Below are positions 1-7,632 of a DNA stretch of 47,097 bases, piece after piece. Within the stretch, counting starts at the first letter, position 1, and each line of letters opens with the position of its first letter. The stretch covers positions 1 to 47,097 of the forward strand of contig CAMMMH010000011.1 of NCBI GenBank assembly GCA_946497955.1, written 5' to 3'. The notes beneath the pieces were generated by a model. That model searched no databases. It worked only from the letters and a program-made list of their open reading frames with translations, and was not told the origin of the DNA. The DNA is from an uncultured Mycoplasmatota bacterium. Lineage in GTDB: Bacteria; Bacillota_I; Bacilli_A; RF39; UBA660. The translations under genes were made by a program, and so were the position numbers.

Positions 1-29
1 TTTAACATTTCATTAAAATTTACTAACAC
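1..29 (-). CDS. 5' end of a gene running off the left edge (possibly class II fructose-bisphosphate aldolase)
   Basis: Nine complete codons are visible, from a GTG start at 29, reading MLVNFNEML. A Shine-Dalgarno AAGGTGAT (34-41) sits 4 bases upstream and a strong promoter lies at 49-78, so a real gene start is likely. The peptide resembles the N-terminus of class II fructose-bisphosphate aldolases. In Bacillus, fbaA lies in the same chromosomal neighbourhood as rpoE, prfA, prmC and spoIIR. The identity rests on a very short peptide plus synteny and is a guess; the start itself is better supported. Confidence 0.45.
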
Positions 30-48
30 TATTATCACCTTCATATAT

Positions 49-78
49 ATAATAATGCATGTATCTAGTGTTTGTCAA
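49..78 (-). promoter_or_regulatory. Sigma-A type promoter of the left-edge gene
   Basis: Minus-strand -35 TTGACA (73-78), 18-bp spacer, -10 TATTAT (49-54). The start codon of the edge gene follows about 20 bases further on. Three 12-bp direct repeats lie upstream at 140-215 and could be operator sites. Confidence 0.6.
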
Positions 79-139
79 AAGAAAAAGAAAGTTGTTTCTT
101 CCTTTTAATTGCTTATTATTTATTATATTTAATATAAAA

Positions 140-215
140 ATCACACTTTTGCAACGTTTTTTAGACTTTTTATCACACTTTTGCAGGTATTTTTGCTTTA
201 TTCATCACACTTTTG
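140..215. repeat. Three 12-bp direct repeats at exact 32-bp spacing
   Basis: ATCACACTTTTG occurs at 140-151, 172-183 and 204-215. The first two copies share two more bases (CA). The period is exactly 32 bp, about three helical turns, which would put all copies on one DNA face. They lie upstream of the 49-78 promoter and downstream of the 225-255 terminator. An operator or iteron array for a DNA-binding protein is one reading; remains of a transposon end are another. Confidence 0.7.
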
Positions 216-224
216 TTTAAAATC

Positions 225-255
225 ATAAAAAAAGAAGTGTTATTTAACTTCTTTT
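225..255 (-). terminator. Intrinsic terminator after the small ORF
   Basis: Minus-strand stem AAAAGAAGT/ACTTCTTTT (9 bp, 8-nt loop) followed by a run of T. The stem overlaps the stop codon of the 240-347 ORF and would end the spoIIR-mntP transcript. Confidence 0.7.
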
Positions 256-347
256 ACAAGTGGGTTTACAAGATGAAATCTTAATGGAAGTATTTCTTTT
301 TTCATAATCTCTTCCATTTCTTCATCTGTAATTATTCTTTTTCTCAT
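240..347 (-). CDS. Small hypothetical protein (35 aa)
   Basis: A 35-codon ORF starting MRKRIITDEEMEEIMKKEIL and rich in Lys and Glu. A plausible Shine-Dalgarno (GGGTGAAG) lies upstream. It begins 41 bases after the mntP stop, and its stop codon lies inside a good intrinsic terminator, as is usual for last genes in this window. No family is recognised. It could be a real small protein co-transcribed with mntP, or a chance ORF between mntP and its terminator. Confidence 0.45.
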   Translation of the reverse strand: MRKRIITDEEMEEIMKKEILPLRFHLVNPLVKEVK

Positions 348-387
348 AATACTTCACCCAGTCTTATTTTTTACAATATTTTTCTTT

Positions 388-924
388 TTATTCAAAGAAA
401 TAAGTAAGTGCTAGTATAAATAGTAAAATACTTCCAATTACATTAGCGACTTTACCAAATTTTAAAGTTAAAAACTTACCGATATTAAGTCCTAAAAAGG
501 TAAAGATAAAACTTGTTATTGCAAAGATTACTCCTGCTAAATAGATATTTTCATTATGAGTTCCTAGGGCAATTCCCACAGAGAAGCTATCGATACTTAC
601 ACTAAAACCGAAAAGGAAAGCATTCGCTAAACTTTTAAAATATTTTTTCTCTTCGCCTAAGTCTTTTATATTAAGTAACATCTCAACACTTAGAATAGTA
701 AAGATTATTCCTACTAAAATATCGGGATTACTTATTATATGATGAACGATAAATAGTCCTAATATACTTCCTAAAAGAGGCATAATAAAGTGAAATACAC
801 CTACTGTTATACTTAAAAAGTTTTTAATTTTATTAGATAGATTTAAGGTTCCATAGACAATAGATAAAGAAAAGGCATCCATACTTAGACCTATCGCTAG
901 TATTATTAACTCTAAAATATCCAA
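388..924 (-). CDS. mntP: MntP-type manganese efflux pump
   Basis: Small integral membrane protein of the MntP (DUF204) family, which exports Mn2+ across the cytoplasmic membrane. About six hydrophobic helices arranged as two related halves each carry the family's Asp motif: GLSMDAFS near residue 14 and SIDSFSVGIALG near residue 110. Length (178 aa) is normal. I chose a TTG start at 924, because the AGGTGA Shine-Dalgarno lies 5 bases upstream; the longer frame would start with a GTG at 933 inside that Shine-Dalgarno. It follows spoIIR by about 40 bases and is probably co-transcribed. A hairpin at 932-957 could mask the ribosome site. The related sporulation protein YtaF shares this fold, so a role linked to spoIIR cannot be excluded. 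Confidence 0.85.
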   Translation of the reverse strand: MDILELIILAIGLSMDAFSLSIVYGTLNLSNKIKNFLSITVGVFHFIMPLLGSILGLFIVHHIISNPDILVGIIFTILSVEMLLNIKDLGEEKKYFKSLANAFLFGFSVSIDSFSVGIALGTHNENIYLAGVIFAITSFIFTFLGLNIGKFLTLKFGKVANVIGSILLFILALTYFFE

Positions 925-931
925 AGTAATC

Positions 932-957
932 ACCTATCAAATTTTATTCAGATAGGT
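932..957 (-). promoter_or_regulatory. Hairpin masking the mntP ribosome-binding site
   Basis: On the minus strand ACCTATC pairs with GATAGGT (7 bp, 12-nt loop). The 3' arm contains the AGG of the mntP Shine-Dalgarno AGGTGA. No T-run follows, so it is not a terminator. It could reduce mntP translation unless opened by ribosomes finishing spoIIR. Confidence 0.45.
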
Positions 958-966
958 AGATATTTA

Positions 967-1494
967 TTATAAGTATTTATCTATCATTTCTTTAACAAAA
1001 GATTTATATTCTACTTCATCAGTATTGTTATCCTCGCCTTCCATTAAACATAAAGGAGGAAATAAAACACACCACCAATTTTCACCATTACCACTTCCTA
1101 GAGTTACTACTAGTGACTCATAATAACCTTCTTCATAGATAACTCCTTTATAGTTTTTCTCTGGAAAATAATTGATACCATAGTTTACTTTATAGCTTGT
1201 GTTTATCTTATTAGTTAGAAGTGTTCTTTCTACTAAAGATTCAAAATGACTTTGATTTTCTTTTAAAATAGTTCTTGTCTCATCAATTGAAGTACTGTTT
1301 TTTAAAAGCTTATCTAAATCATCTTCTAAAGCATCTTTAACAATAGTTTTCGCTTCTTGGTCTTCTTTAGTGTTTGATTCTGCTATTACTCTAAATCTTA
1401 TCGCTTCATCAGGTATTACTATCTCATCACTTTCTTTATTTAAATTAGGTATAAATACTAAGATTAAACTTGCTAAGATTAAATATTTTTTCAT
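967..1494 (-). CDS. spoIIR: Stage II sporulation protein R
   Basis: SpoIIR is the secreted signal made in the forespore (under sigma F in Bacillus) that triggers processing of pro-sigma E in the mother cell through SpoIIGA. The 175-aa protein has a short N-terminal hydrophobic export segment (about residues 3-17). It carries the family signatures IRFRVIAESNTKEDQ (about 32-46) and NWWCVLFPPLC (139-149). It follows prmC and precedes mntP; spoIIR, prmC and prfA are also neighbours in Bacillus. The Shine-Dalgarno AAAGGGTGAT lies about 8 bases before the ATG, within a possible hairpin (1498-1539). With gerQ, this indicates that the genome retains sporulation functions; whether the organism sporulates cannot be told from here. 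Confidence 0.93.
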   Translation of the reverse strand: MKKYLILASLILVFIPNLNKESDEIVIPDEAIRFRVIAESNTKEDQEAKTIVKDALEDDLDKLLKNSTSIDETRTILKENQSHFESLVERTLLTNKINTSYKVNYGINYFPEKNYKGVIYEEGYYESLVVTLGSGNGENWWCVLFPPLCLMEGEDNNTDEVEYKSFVKEMIDKYL

Positions 1495-1497
1495 ATA

Positions 1498-1539
1498 AAA
1501 ATATCACCCTTTCTACACTTAATTAATGAGTGATATTTT
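1498..1539 (-). promoter_or_regulatory. Large hairpin between prmC and spoIIR
   Basis: Minus-strand AAAATATCAC pairs with GTGATATTTT (10 bp) around a 22-nt loop. The spoIIR Shine-Dalgarno lies partly in the loop and partly in the 3' arm. A short T-rich stretch follows, so it could act as a weak terminator for the prfA-prmC unit or as a translational block on spoIIR. I could not recognise a convincing sigma F promoter here. Confidence 0.4.
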
Positions 1540-1545
1540 ATATTT

Positions 1546-2373
1546 TTAATCAATATTTTTTTCGACAAAAAGCATTCTATCTTTAGCACTTAAATCTTTT
1601 TTAATAGTTACTTTGCTATTAGGAATAGTCTCTTTGATTAATTCTTTTAATTTTTCTCCTTCAAGATATCCTATTTCAAAGGCAATTAAATAATCATCTT
1701 TTAGGTAGTTATTAATATCTTTTAAAATACTTCTATAACAGTCTAGTCCATCTTTTCCTCCATATAGGGCAATGGCTGGTTCATTATTCTTAACTATTTC
1801 TTCTATTTCTTCATCAGTCATAATATATGGTGGGTTTGAGACTATAACATCATATTTATCTATAGGAACATTACTAAACCAGTCACTTTTTATAAAGTTA
1901 ACATCTAGTCCTAGACTTTTAGCATTAGATTCTGCTACTTTCAAAGCTTCTTCACTAATATCAACTAAAGTTACTAAAGAATTAGGAAAGAAATGTTTTA
2001 AAGTTAGTCCAATGACCCCACTACCACAGCCTAAATCTAAGATTTTCGGATTAGTTATATTTTTCTTTTCAAGATAGTTTTTAATATTTTCAACTAACTC
2101 TTCTGTCTCAAAACGGGGTATTAACACATTTTCATTAACTTTAAACTTTAAGCCATAGAAATTAACATGACCTATTACGTATTGAATAGGTCTATTTTCA
2201 CTTAAAGCTTTTAAAGATTCTTTATAAAGATTAACCTTATCTTCTTCTACAATTTTATCTAAGATAGTTAATAGTTCTAGAGGATTAACTTCTAAAAGTA
2301 TTGCAAGTAACATTTTAGCATGAGTGCTACTGGTATATTTTTTTCCTAAGACTATTAACTCTTCAACTGTCAT
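1546..2373 (-). CDS. prmC: Peptide chain release factor N5-glutamine methyltransferase
   Basis: PrmC (HemK) uses S-adenosylmethionine to methylate the glutamine of the GGQ motif in release factors, raising termination efficiency. The 275-aa protein shows an N-terminal helical substrate-binding domain, the SAM-binding motif LDLGCGSG (112-119) and the catalytic NPPY motif (180-183). Its ATG overlaps the prfA stop by four bases (ATGA), so it is translationally coupled to its substrate gene, the usual arrangement. Confidence 0.95.
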   Translation of the reverse strand: MTVEELIVLGKKYTSSTHAKMLLAILLEVNPLELLTILDKIVEEDKVNLYKESLKALSENRPIQYVIGHVNFYGLKFKVNENVLIPRFETEELVENIKNYLEKKNITNPKILDLGCGSGVIGLTLKHFFPNSLVTLVDISEEALKVAESNAKSLGLDVNFIKSDWFSNVPIDKYDVIVSNPPYIMTDEEIEEIVKNNEPAIALYGGKDGLDCYRSILKDINNYLKDDYLIAFEIGYLEGEKLKELIKETIPNSKVTIKKDLSAKDRMLFVEKNID

Positions 2374-3431
2374 TCTTCTTCTCCTGCTAGTTTTCTTCTT
2401 TGGTCTTCCATAGTTAAAGCTTCTATTATCTCATCTAAATCTCCATTCATAACTCTATCTAAGTTATTAGTAGTAAAGCCAATTCTATGGTCTGTTACTC
2501 TATTTTGTGGATAGTTATATGTTCTTATTTTTTCAGCTCTATCTCCTGTACCTATTTTATTACGACGAGATTCACCTAATTCTTCTTCTTGGCGTCTTAA
2601 TTCTTGTTCATAAAGTCTTGCTTTTAATACTTTCATGGCCTGCTCTTTATTTTGAATTTGACTTCTTTCATTTTGACAAGTTACAACTGTATTTGTTGGT
2701 AAGTGAGTAATACGAACAGCACTATCTGTAGTATTTACTCCTTGTCCACCACAACCAGATGAACGATAAATATCTATTCTAAGGTCTTGAGGATTTATTT
2801 CAATATTAACATCTTCTGCTTCCGGCATTACAAGTACTGTTGCAGTTGATGTTTGAATTCTCCCATTACTCTCAGTTACAGGTATTCTTTGAACTCTATG
2901 AGAACCACTTTCATACTTAAGCTTTGAGTAAGCACCATTACCTTTAACCATGAATTCTACTTGACTAAAGCCTCCTGCTGTTCCTTCTTCAGCATTGATT
3001 AATTCTGTTTTAAAACCAACTTTATCAGCATATTTAGAATACATTCTATAAAGGTCACCTGCAAAGATATTAGCTTCATCTCCTCCAGCTGCCCCTCTTA
3101 TTTCCACAATAACGTTTTTATTATCGTTAGGGTCTTTTGGTATTAAAAGTATCTCTAAATCATGTTCTAACTTTTCTTTCTTTGCTTCTAAATCTTTTAA
3201 CTCTTCTTTAGCGATATCTTTTAATTCATCATCTTTTAACATTTCTTTAGTCTCAGGAATAGCTTCAAGTACTTTCTTATATTCACGATAAACTGTAACT
3301 GTCTCTTCTAAATCAGACATCTCTTTTGATAATTCTCTTGTTTTATTAATATCTTTTAAGACTTCTTCACTCATTAGTTCTTGTTGTAAGTCCATATATT
3401 TCTTTTCAGTAGCTTCAAGACGTTCTATCAT
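2370..3431 (-). CDS. prfA: Peptide chain release factor 1
   Basis: RF1 reads UAA and UAG and triggers peptide release on the ribosome. The 353-aa protein has an N-terminal helical domain, the stop-codon-reading PxT tripeptide (PVT, about 184-186) and the catalytic GGQ (about 228-230) in a GCGGQGVN context. The ATG at 3431 is chosen over an upstream in-frame ATG (3488) because AAAGGA lies just before it, the protein then matches family length, and the upstream stretch contains the predicted promoter. It heads the prfA-prmC operon. Confidence 0.95.
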   Translation of the reverse strand: MIERLEATEKKYMDLQQELMSEEVLKDINKTRELSKEMSDLEETVTVYREYKKVLEAIPETKEMLKDDELKDIAKEELKDLEAKKEKLEHDLEILLIPKDPNDNKNVIVEIRGAAGGDEANIFAGDLYRMYSKYADKVGFKTELINAEEGTAGGFSQVEFMVKGNGAYSKLKYESGSHRVQRIPVTESNGRIQTSTATVLVMPEAEDVNIEINPQDLRIDIYRSSGCGGQGVNTTDSAVRITHLPTNTVVTCQNERSQIQNKEQAMKVLKARLYEQELRRQEEELGESRRNKIGTGDRAEKIRTYNYPQNRVTDHRIGFTTNNLDRVMNGDLDEIIEALTMEDQRRKLAGEEE

Positions 3432-3459
3432 TATAACCAGTCCTTTCTTTTTCTTTGTA

Positions 3460-3488
3460 ATTATAGCATAGCTTCCCTTTAAATACAA
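3460..3488 (-). promoter_or_regulatory. Promoter of the prfA-prmC operon
   Basis: Minus-strand -35 TTGTAT (3483-3488), 17-bp spacer, -10 TATAAT (3460-3465) preceded by TGC (extended -10). It lies between the rpoE terminator and the prfA ATG. Confidence 0.65.
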
Positions 3489-3500
3489 TCTTTGTTTTTA

Positions 3501-3534
3501 AAGAAAAAGAACTAAATATTTTAGTTTTAGTTCT
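3501..3534 (-). terminator. Intrinsic terminator of rpoE
   Basis: Minus-strand stem AGAACTAAA/TTTAGTTCT (9 bp, 9-nt loop) followed by TTTTC. It overlaps the rpoE stop codon and sits just upstream of the prfA promoter. Confidence 0.75.
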
Positions 3535-3973
3535 CTTCTAATTCATCCTCATCGACAACAACTAAATCTTTTAAATCTTCATTAGCATCATCATAGTCAT
3601 CATCTTCATCTGTATCACCAGAGTCATAATTATCTTCTTCTTCATCTGGTAAGATAGTATCTTCTTTTATTTCTTCTTCCTCATCTTCTTCGTCTTCATC
3701 TTCTGTTACTTTTACGATTTTATCAGAGGTATGACGACTTCTTAGGTCCCAACAACCATCTTCTAGTAAGATAAATCTCTTATCAGTTGTAAGAAGGGTA
3801 TAATAGTCACCTATTTTTTCTTCAAAAGTTTTATCAGGAAGTTCTAGTAATGTTACTACTTTTTTGAAAAGGTCAGCAGTATTCATTTTTCCTTCTTCTT
3901 CTAATATATAATATGTTATATCCTTATGTGACAGTAGTTCTAAATCTTCTTTTTTCATTTTAGCTAACTTCAT
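3527..3973 (-). CDS. rpoE: RNA polymerase delta subunit
   Basis: Delta is a Gram-positive RNA polymerase subunit that speeds recycling of the enzyme and affects promoter and initiating-nucleotide selectivity. The 148-aa protein has the expected two parts: a folded winged-helix N-terminal domain (about 1-85) and a disordered, extremely acidic Asp/Glu tail (about 90-148). A strong Shine-Dalgarno (AGGAGG) precedes the ATG. It is monocistronic here, with its own promoter (4041-4069) and terminator (3501-3534). Proximity to argS and prfA matches the wider Bacillus neighbourhood. Confidence 0.93.
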   Translation of the reverse strand: MKLAKMKKEDLELLSHKDITYYILEEEGKMNTADLFKKVVTLLELPDKTFEEKIGDYYTLLTTDKRFILLEDGCWDLRSRHTSDKIVKVTEDEDEEDEEEEIKEDTILPDEEEDNYDSGDTDEDDDYDDANEDLKDLVVVDEDELEEN

Positions 3974-4040
3974 AAAAATTCCTCCTATAGCTAAGACATT
4001 ATATGTAATAATTTTTTATTTGTGTATTAAATCAGATAAA

Positions 4041-4069
4041 GTTATAGCATGAATTAATATAAAAGGCAA
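4041..4069 (-). promoter_or_regulatory. Promoter of rpoE
   Basis: Minus-strand -35 TTGCCT (4064-4069), 17-bp spacer, -10 TATAAC (4041-4046) with a TGC extension. It leaves a 5' leader of about 60 bases. Confidence 0.55.
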
Positions 4070-4116
4070 TACTTTTTTATACATTTATATATTTTTCTAA
4101 AATTTGACACTCATTT

Positions 4117-4860
4117 TTATTTTTTTAACTCTATATATTCATACATATATACACTTATTTCTTTTGTGCCATTTCTCATTATATTTTTATAAGGATTATG
4201 GATATGGCCGTGAATATGATAGGGAATTTTGTTTTTATATAAGTAATACGTTATTCCAAATAATCCTTGATGTGCTATATCATATAACGCTGTGCTGTCA
4301 AATCTATTATCATGACTTACTAAAATATCAACTTTAGGTTTATCCTTTAAAAAGTCAATACTTTCTTTTTGAGTAAATGAAGGAAAATCTTCTTGTTTAT
4401 ATTTATAACTTCCTTCTATTCCTAATAAAGATACACCTTTAATATTTATTACTTGCCCATTTAAACTATTTATAGCATATTCTGTTAAATAATTTCTATC
4501 ATGATTTCCTAATAGTCCATAAGTCTTGGTCTTGTCTACACATTTTAATATCTTTTCAATATCAGATGAACTATGGTCTCCTAATAGAATACATATATCA
4601 TAGTTATTATGTTTAGAAATAAACTGTTTAAAATCATCAAAGTTTAAATCATTGTGTGTATCACTTATCGCTATTATTTTTAGGGAGTTATTAAAGTTAT
4701 TACAAGCTCCAAAAATTTGATACAATTTATCTTCTTGATTAGCATATTTATTATTAAAGCCATATGGTATATCTTTTTTTGTAGTTTTTTTTAGATATAT
4801 ATCATAATCTTCTTTAGTAGATATTTCTTTATTTTCATTTTTTTTGAAGAACTTAAACAT
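4117..4860 (-). CDS. Calcineurin-like metallophosphoesterase
   Basis: A 247-aa enzyme of the dimetal calcineurin-like phosphoesterase superfamily. All ordered metal-ligand motifs are present: SDTH (DxH), GD (LLGDHSSSD), GNHD (LLGNHDRN), a later His (LVSHD) and HGHIH (GHxH). The substrate cannot be deduced; superfamily members act on nucleotides, phosphoproteins or nucleic acids. The ATG at 4860 is preferred over an upstream in-frame ATG (4896), which lies inside argS, because GGAAA precedes it. It lies 13 bases beyond the argS stop and is probably the last gene of the argS operon. No clear terminator is visible after it. Confidence 0.85.
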   Translation of the reverse strand: MFKFFKKNENKEISTKEDYDIYLKKTTKKDIPYGFNNKYANQEDKLYQIFGACNNFNNSLKIIAISDTHNDLNFDDFKQFISKHNNYDICILLGDHSSSDIEKILKCVDKTKTYGLLGNHDRNYLTEYAINSLNGQVINIKGVSLLGIEGSYKYKQEDFPSFTQKESIDFLKDKPKVDILVSHDNRFDSTALYDIAHQGLFGITYYLYKNKIPYHIHGHIHNPYKNIMRNGTKEISVYMYEYIELKK

Positions 4861-4873
4861 ATATTTTTCCTTT

Positions 4874-6616
4874 TTACATTTTCTCTGGTACTTCAATCGC
4901 TAGTATATCAAGTAATTCTTCATTAGTTTCTTTAACTAGTTTTGTTAATGTAAGCCAGCTTTCTCTTACCTTTTCATCACTTTCAGTTAAGATGTGATTT
5001 GCCTCATAAAATCTACTGAATAAACTTGTTAAATTATATAGGTAATCTGCTATAGAACTTAAATCTTTATTATTATAAGCTTTATGTAAAATATTATTCT
5101 TCTTCATTAATAAAAGGATAATTTCTTTTTCAGTATCTGTTGGTTTATTATAGTAATTACTATAGTCTATACTCATATCATTCGCTTTCTTTAAAATAGA
5201 TTTCATTCTAATAGTATTATATAAAATATATGGTCCTGTTTTTCCTTCTACATCAATAAATTTACTAGGCTCAAAGATATAATCTGTTGTTCTATTAGGT
5301 AAAAAGTCAGCATATTTAATCGCAGCGATAGCGATTTTTTCAGATATTTCTTCTTTATTATCCATATCTTTATTCATATGAGTAAGTATTTCTTCTTTAA
5401 CACTTTGAATTAGGCTTTTTAGAGTTGCAGCATTACCATCTCTTGTTTTAAATGGTTTACCATCAGTTCCGTTCATTGTTCCAAAGCCATAATACTCTAA
5501 AACTGTATCTTTAGAGACAAGTCCTGTTTTATATGATGCTCTAAATACTTGCTCAAAATATAAACTTTGACGCATATCTACTACATACCAAATTTCTTTA
5601 GGATTAAATCTTTTCATACGAGAAGTGATAGTTGCAAGTTCTCTTGTAGCATATAAAGTTGCTCCATTACTTTGAAGAACAATAAGTGGGGGCATAGGAG
5701 CTTTATCATCATCTTCTATTACTTCTACTATTTTCGCTCCTTCACTTTCTATTAAATAACTAGATTTTTCCATAGTATCTAGTGTTTCTTTGATATAAGG
5801 ATAAGCATCACTTTCTCCTTCCCATAAATCAAAGTCAGCATTTAATTCTTTATAAATACTTTTTATATCTTCTATAGATACTTCTTTTATCTTATTCCAT
5901 AAAGCGACATAACCTTTATTTTTACCAGATTCTAACTCAGCGGTTATTTCTCTTACTTCATTCATTATATCTTCATTTTCTTTAGCTTTATTGCTTGCAG
6001 TAGGATAGATTTCTTCTAAGTCTTTTCCTGTTATAGGTAACTCATCCCAAGTAGTTTCCTCTTTGCCACTAAAATAATTAAGATTAGGATATCTTTGTTT
6101 TAGTTCATAGATTACCATTCCAGATTGACGACCAATATCTCCAAAGTGAACATCTGATATTACTTCTTTACCAAGATATCTTGCTAATCTTTTTAAAGCT
6201 TCACCAATATTTGCACTTCTTAGATGTCCTACATGAAGAGTTTTAGCAATATTTGCACCACCATAATCGATGATAATTCTTTCTTCATTAAGTTTTTCCA
6301 CATCTTTTGTGGAATCCTTAATAACTTTTTCCACATATTCTGTTAATAACTCGTCTTTAAAACTTAAGTTAATAAAACCAGCACCTGCGATATTTATATT
6401 TTTAAAATACCCTGTTTCTTCTAGACATTTAACTAGGTCTTCTGCGATATCTCTTGGAGATTTATGCATTACTTTGGCAAGTTTCATAGCATCATTAATC
6501 TGATAATCTCCTAGTTCTTTTTTACTACTTGTTATTAATTGTACTTCATCAATGGGAATGTTATTTTCTTTAAATTTATTTAATATATCTTTTTCCACAG
6601 TATTTAAAAAATTCAT
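4874..6616 (-). CDS. argS: Arginyl-tRNA synthetase
   Basis: ArgS charges tRNA-Arg. The 580-aa class I synthetase has the N-terminal tRNA-recognition (Add-1) domain (about 1-90), the HIGH signature as HVGH (128-131) and a KMSK-region equivalent, GTDGKPFKTRDG (near 390), with the usual degenerate form. The anticodon-binding domain has the conserved C-terminal end EVPEKM. A Shine-Dalgarno (GGAGGAT) lies just before the ATG. It is the third gene of an operon with YwiB/DUF1934 and a kinase-like gene; ywiB-argS adjacency is known in Bacillus. Confidence 0.97.
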   Translation of the reverse strand: MNFLNTVEKDILNKFKENNIPIDEVQLITSSKKELGDYQINDAMKLAKVMHKSPRDIAEDLVKCLEETGYFKNINIAGAGFINLSFKDELLTEYVEKVIKDSTKDVEKLNEERIIIDYGGANIAKTLHVGHLRSANIGEALKRLARYLGKEVISDVHFGDIGRQSGMVIYELKQRYPNLNYFSGKEETTWDELPITGKDLEEIYPTASNKAKENEDIMNEVREITAELESGKNKGYVALWNKIKEVSIEDIKSIYKELNADFDLWEGESDAYPYIKETLDTMEKSSYLIESEGAKIVEVIEDDDKAPMPPLIVLQSNGATLYATRELATITSRMKRFNPKEIWYVVDMRQSLYFEQVFRASYKTGLVSKDTVLEYYGFGTMNGTDGKPFKTRDGNAATLKSLIQSVKEEILTHMNKDMDNKEEISEKIAIAAIKYADFLPNRTTDYIFEPSKFIDVEGKTGPYILYNTIRMKSILKKANDMSIDYSNYYNKPTDTEKEIILLLMKKNNILHKAYNNKDLSSIADYLYNLTSLFSRFYEANHILTESDEKVRESWLTLTKLVKETNEELLDILAIEVPEKM

Positions 6617-6628
6617 AGTATCCTCCTT

Positions 6629-7120
6629 TTATATCAAGTTTTCATCTTTTAAATAATCTTCTAAATATTTATCTTTATCTAAAATAACTAAAGGACAGTT
6701 ATAATCTTCTTCTTTATAACTCCATGTATCAAAATACCCCATAACTAGATTAATTAATTCTTGACTATTACGACGACTTTTATATCTTTCTAACAGTATT
6801 TCTTTAGAATCTTTACTTGGTAAGATAAAAGTATAATCTATATCATTTTTCTCTAATAGTTCTCTAATATCAGGTGAAGATGCTACTAAAATAATATCAT
6901 ACTTATTAGTAGATTCTTTTATTGCATTTATAAAATTATTAGGCCAGTTAGGATTAACTTTTCTATTAGGCTTTTCTTTTATTTTCTCATAATCTTCTTT
7001 TTTTATATTAGTATAATCATAGCGATAGGGACTACTTTGTAAATCTAAAACATTTGGATATTTTTTACCAACGTAGGTCTTTCCTAATCCTGAAAAGACA
7101 CTAAATACTTTCGATCTCAT
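6629..7120 (-). CDS. P-loop nucleotide kinase-like protein
   Basis: A 163-aa soluble protein that starts almost at once with a short P-loop, FSGLGKTY (GxGKT), near residues 7-14. The fold suggests adenylate- or guanylate-kinase-like NTP binding, followed by a helical region with an Arg pair (YKSRRNS) that could be a lid. The substrate is unknown. The ATG at 7120 is preferred over one four codons upstream, because GGAGGAT lies just before it and it gives an ATGA overlap with the YwiB stop. Position between ywiB and argS implies co-expression with argS. This gene is absent from the Bacillus arrangement. Confidence 0.65.
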   Translation of the reverse strand: MRSKVFSVFSGLGKTYVGKKYPNVLDLQSSPYRYDYTNIKKEDYEKIKEKPNRKVNPNWPNNFINAIKESTNKYDIILVASSPDIRELLEKNDIDYTFILPSKDSKEILLERYKSRRNSQELINLVMGYFDTWSYKEEDYNCPLVILDKDKYLEDYLKDENLI

Positions 7121-7479
7121 AGTATCCTCCATTCTACTTTAAACTCATGTTTAAAGTCATTACCATCTATTTGATATATAACTTCATAAGTTGTATTATC
7201 TTTATTTATATTAAAGGTTTTCATCGGAACAAAACCTGTTTGTTTTAAGTCTTTTAAAAACACTTCAAAATTAGTTTTTTCATTTTCCACAAATTTATAA
7301 CTTAATATAGTATCTTCTGTTTCTCGTAGCATAATATTATCATCAAGAAAGATAGTTAAAACAGCTTTATTATCTTGATACTGTATTAAGTTTTTCTTTT
7401 CATCGAATGTTCCTTTACCTTCAAAAGGTAATTCTTCATCTTTGTTTTTTATTTTCGCTTTTATAAATACATCTTTCAT
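7117..7479 (-). CDS. YwiB-like DUF1934 beta-barrel protein
   Basis: A 120-aa protein of the YwiB/DUF1934 family, small cytosolic beta-barrel proteins (calycin-like) of unknown role often encoded just upstream of argS. It is rich in beta-strand patterning and has no signal peptide. The AAAAAAGGAG Shine-Dalgarno is good. It is the first gene of the ywiB-kinase-argS operon. No promoter fits between its start and the terminator at 7511-7536, so transcription probably enters through the structured leader (7511-7632). Confidence 0.75.
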   Translation of the reverse strand: MKDVFIKAKIKNKDEELPFEGKGTFDEKKNLIQYQDNKAVLTIFLDDNIMLRETEDTILSYKFVENEKTNFEVFLKDLKQTGFVPMKTFNINKDNTTYEVIYQIDGNDFKHEFKVEWRIL

Positions 7480-7510
7480 AGATAATCTCCTTTTTTCGCA
7501 ATTAATAAAT

Positions 7511-7536
7511 AGAAAAACCTAGTCATTGACTAGGTT
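7511..7536 (-). terminator. Intrinsic terminator upstream of the ywiB-argS operon
   Basis: Minus-strand stem AACCTAGTC/GACTAGGTT (9 bp, 3-nt loop ATT in plus sense) followed by TTTTTCT. It lies between a strong promoter (7604-7632) and the ywiB start with no room for a second promoter, so it may be conditional. Confidence 0.8.
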
Positions 7537-7598
7537 ATTAATAGAAGCCGTCGCCGGCTAAACTGACTACATATAAAACATTGCTGTTTCAGTTGTCA
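7537..7598 (-). ncRNA. Structured leader RNA or small RNA (candidate attenuator/riboswitch)
   Basis: A short transcribed region between a consensus promoter and an intrinsic terminator. On the minus strand it can form AACTGA/TCAGTT (7589-7594 with 7561-7566), capped by a hairpin AACA-GCAA-TGTT with a GNRA loop. A second hairpin AGCCG-GCGA-CGGCT (7546-7559), also with a GNRA loop, follows, and then the terminator. It is noticeably GC-richer than its surroundings. No T-box (AGGGTGG) and no riboswitch class I know is recognisable. It either controls the downstream argS operon or is a free RNA of about 90 nt. Confidence 0.6.
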
Positions 7599-7603
7599 TA
7601 GTA

Positions 7604-7632
7604 ATTATAGCATATTGTAACCTATTCGTCAA
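7604..7632 (-). promoter_or_regulatory. Strong promoter of the argS-operon leader
   Basis: Minus-strand -35 TTGACG (7627-7632), 17-bp spacer, -10 TATAAT (7604-7609) with upstream TGC. The -35 overlaps the last codons of the MazF-like gene. It is one of the best promoter matches in the window. Confidence 0.8.

Noticed and set aside
140-215. CRISPR array at the three 32-bp-spaced repeats
   Set aside because: The repeat is only 12 bp, the spacers are about 20 bp of A/T-rich sequence, there are just three copies and no cas genes nearby.
7567-7599. Short ORF MTTETAMFYM in the argS-operon leader as an attenuation peptide
   Set aside because: It would begin at or near the transcript start with no ribosome site, and it has no Arg codons, so classical arginine attenuation is not supported.
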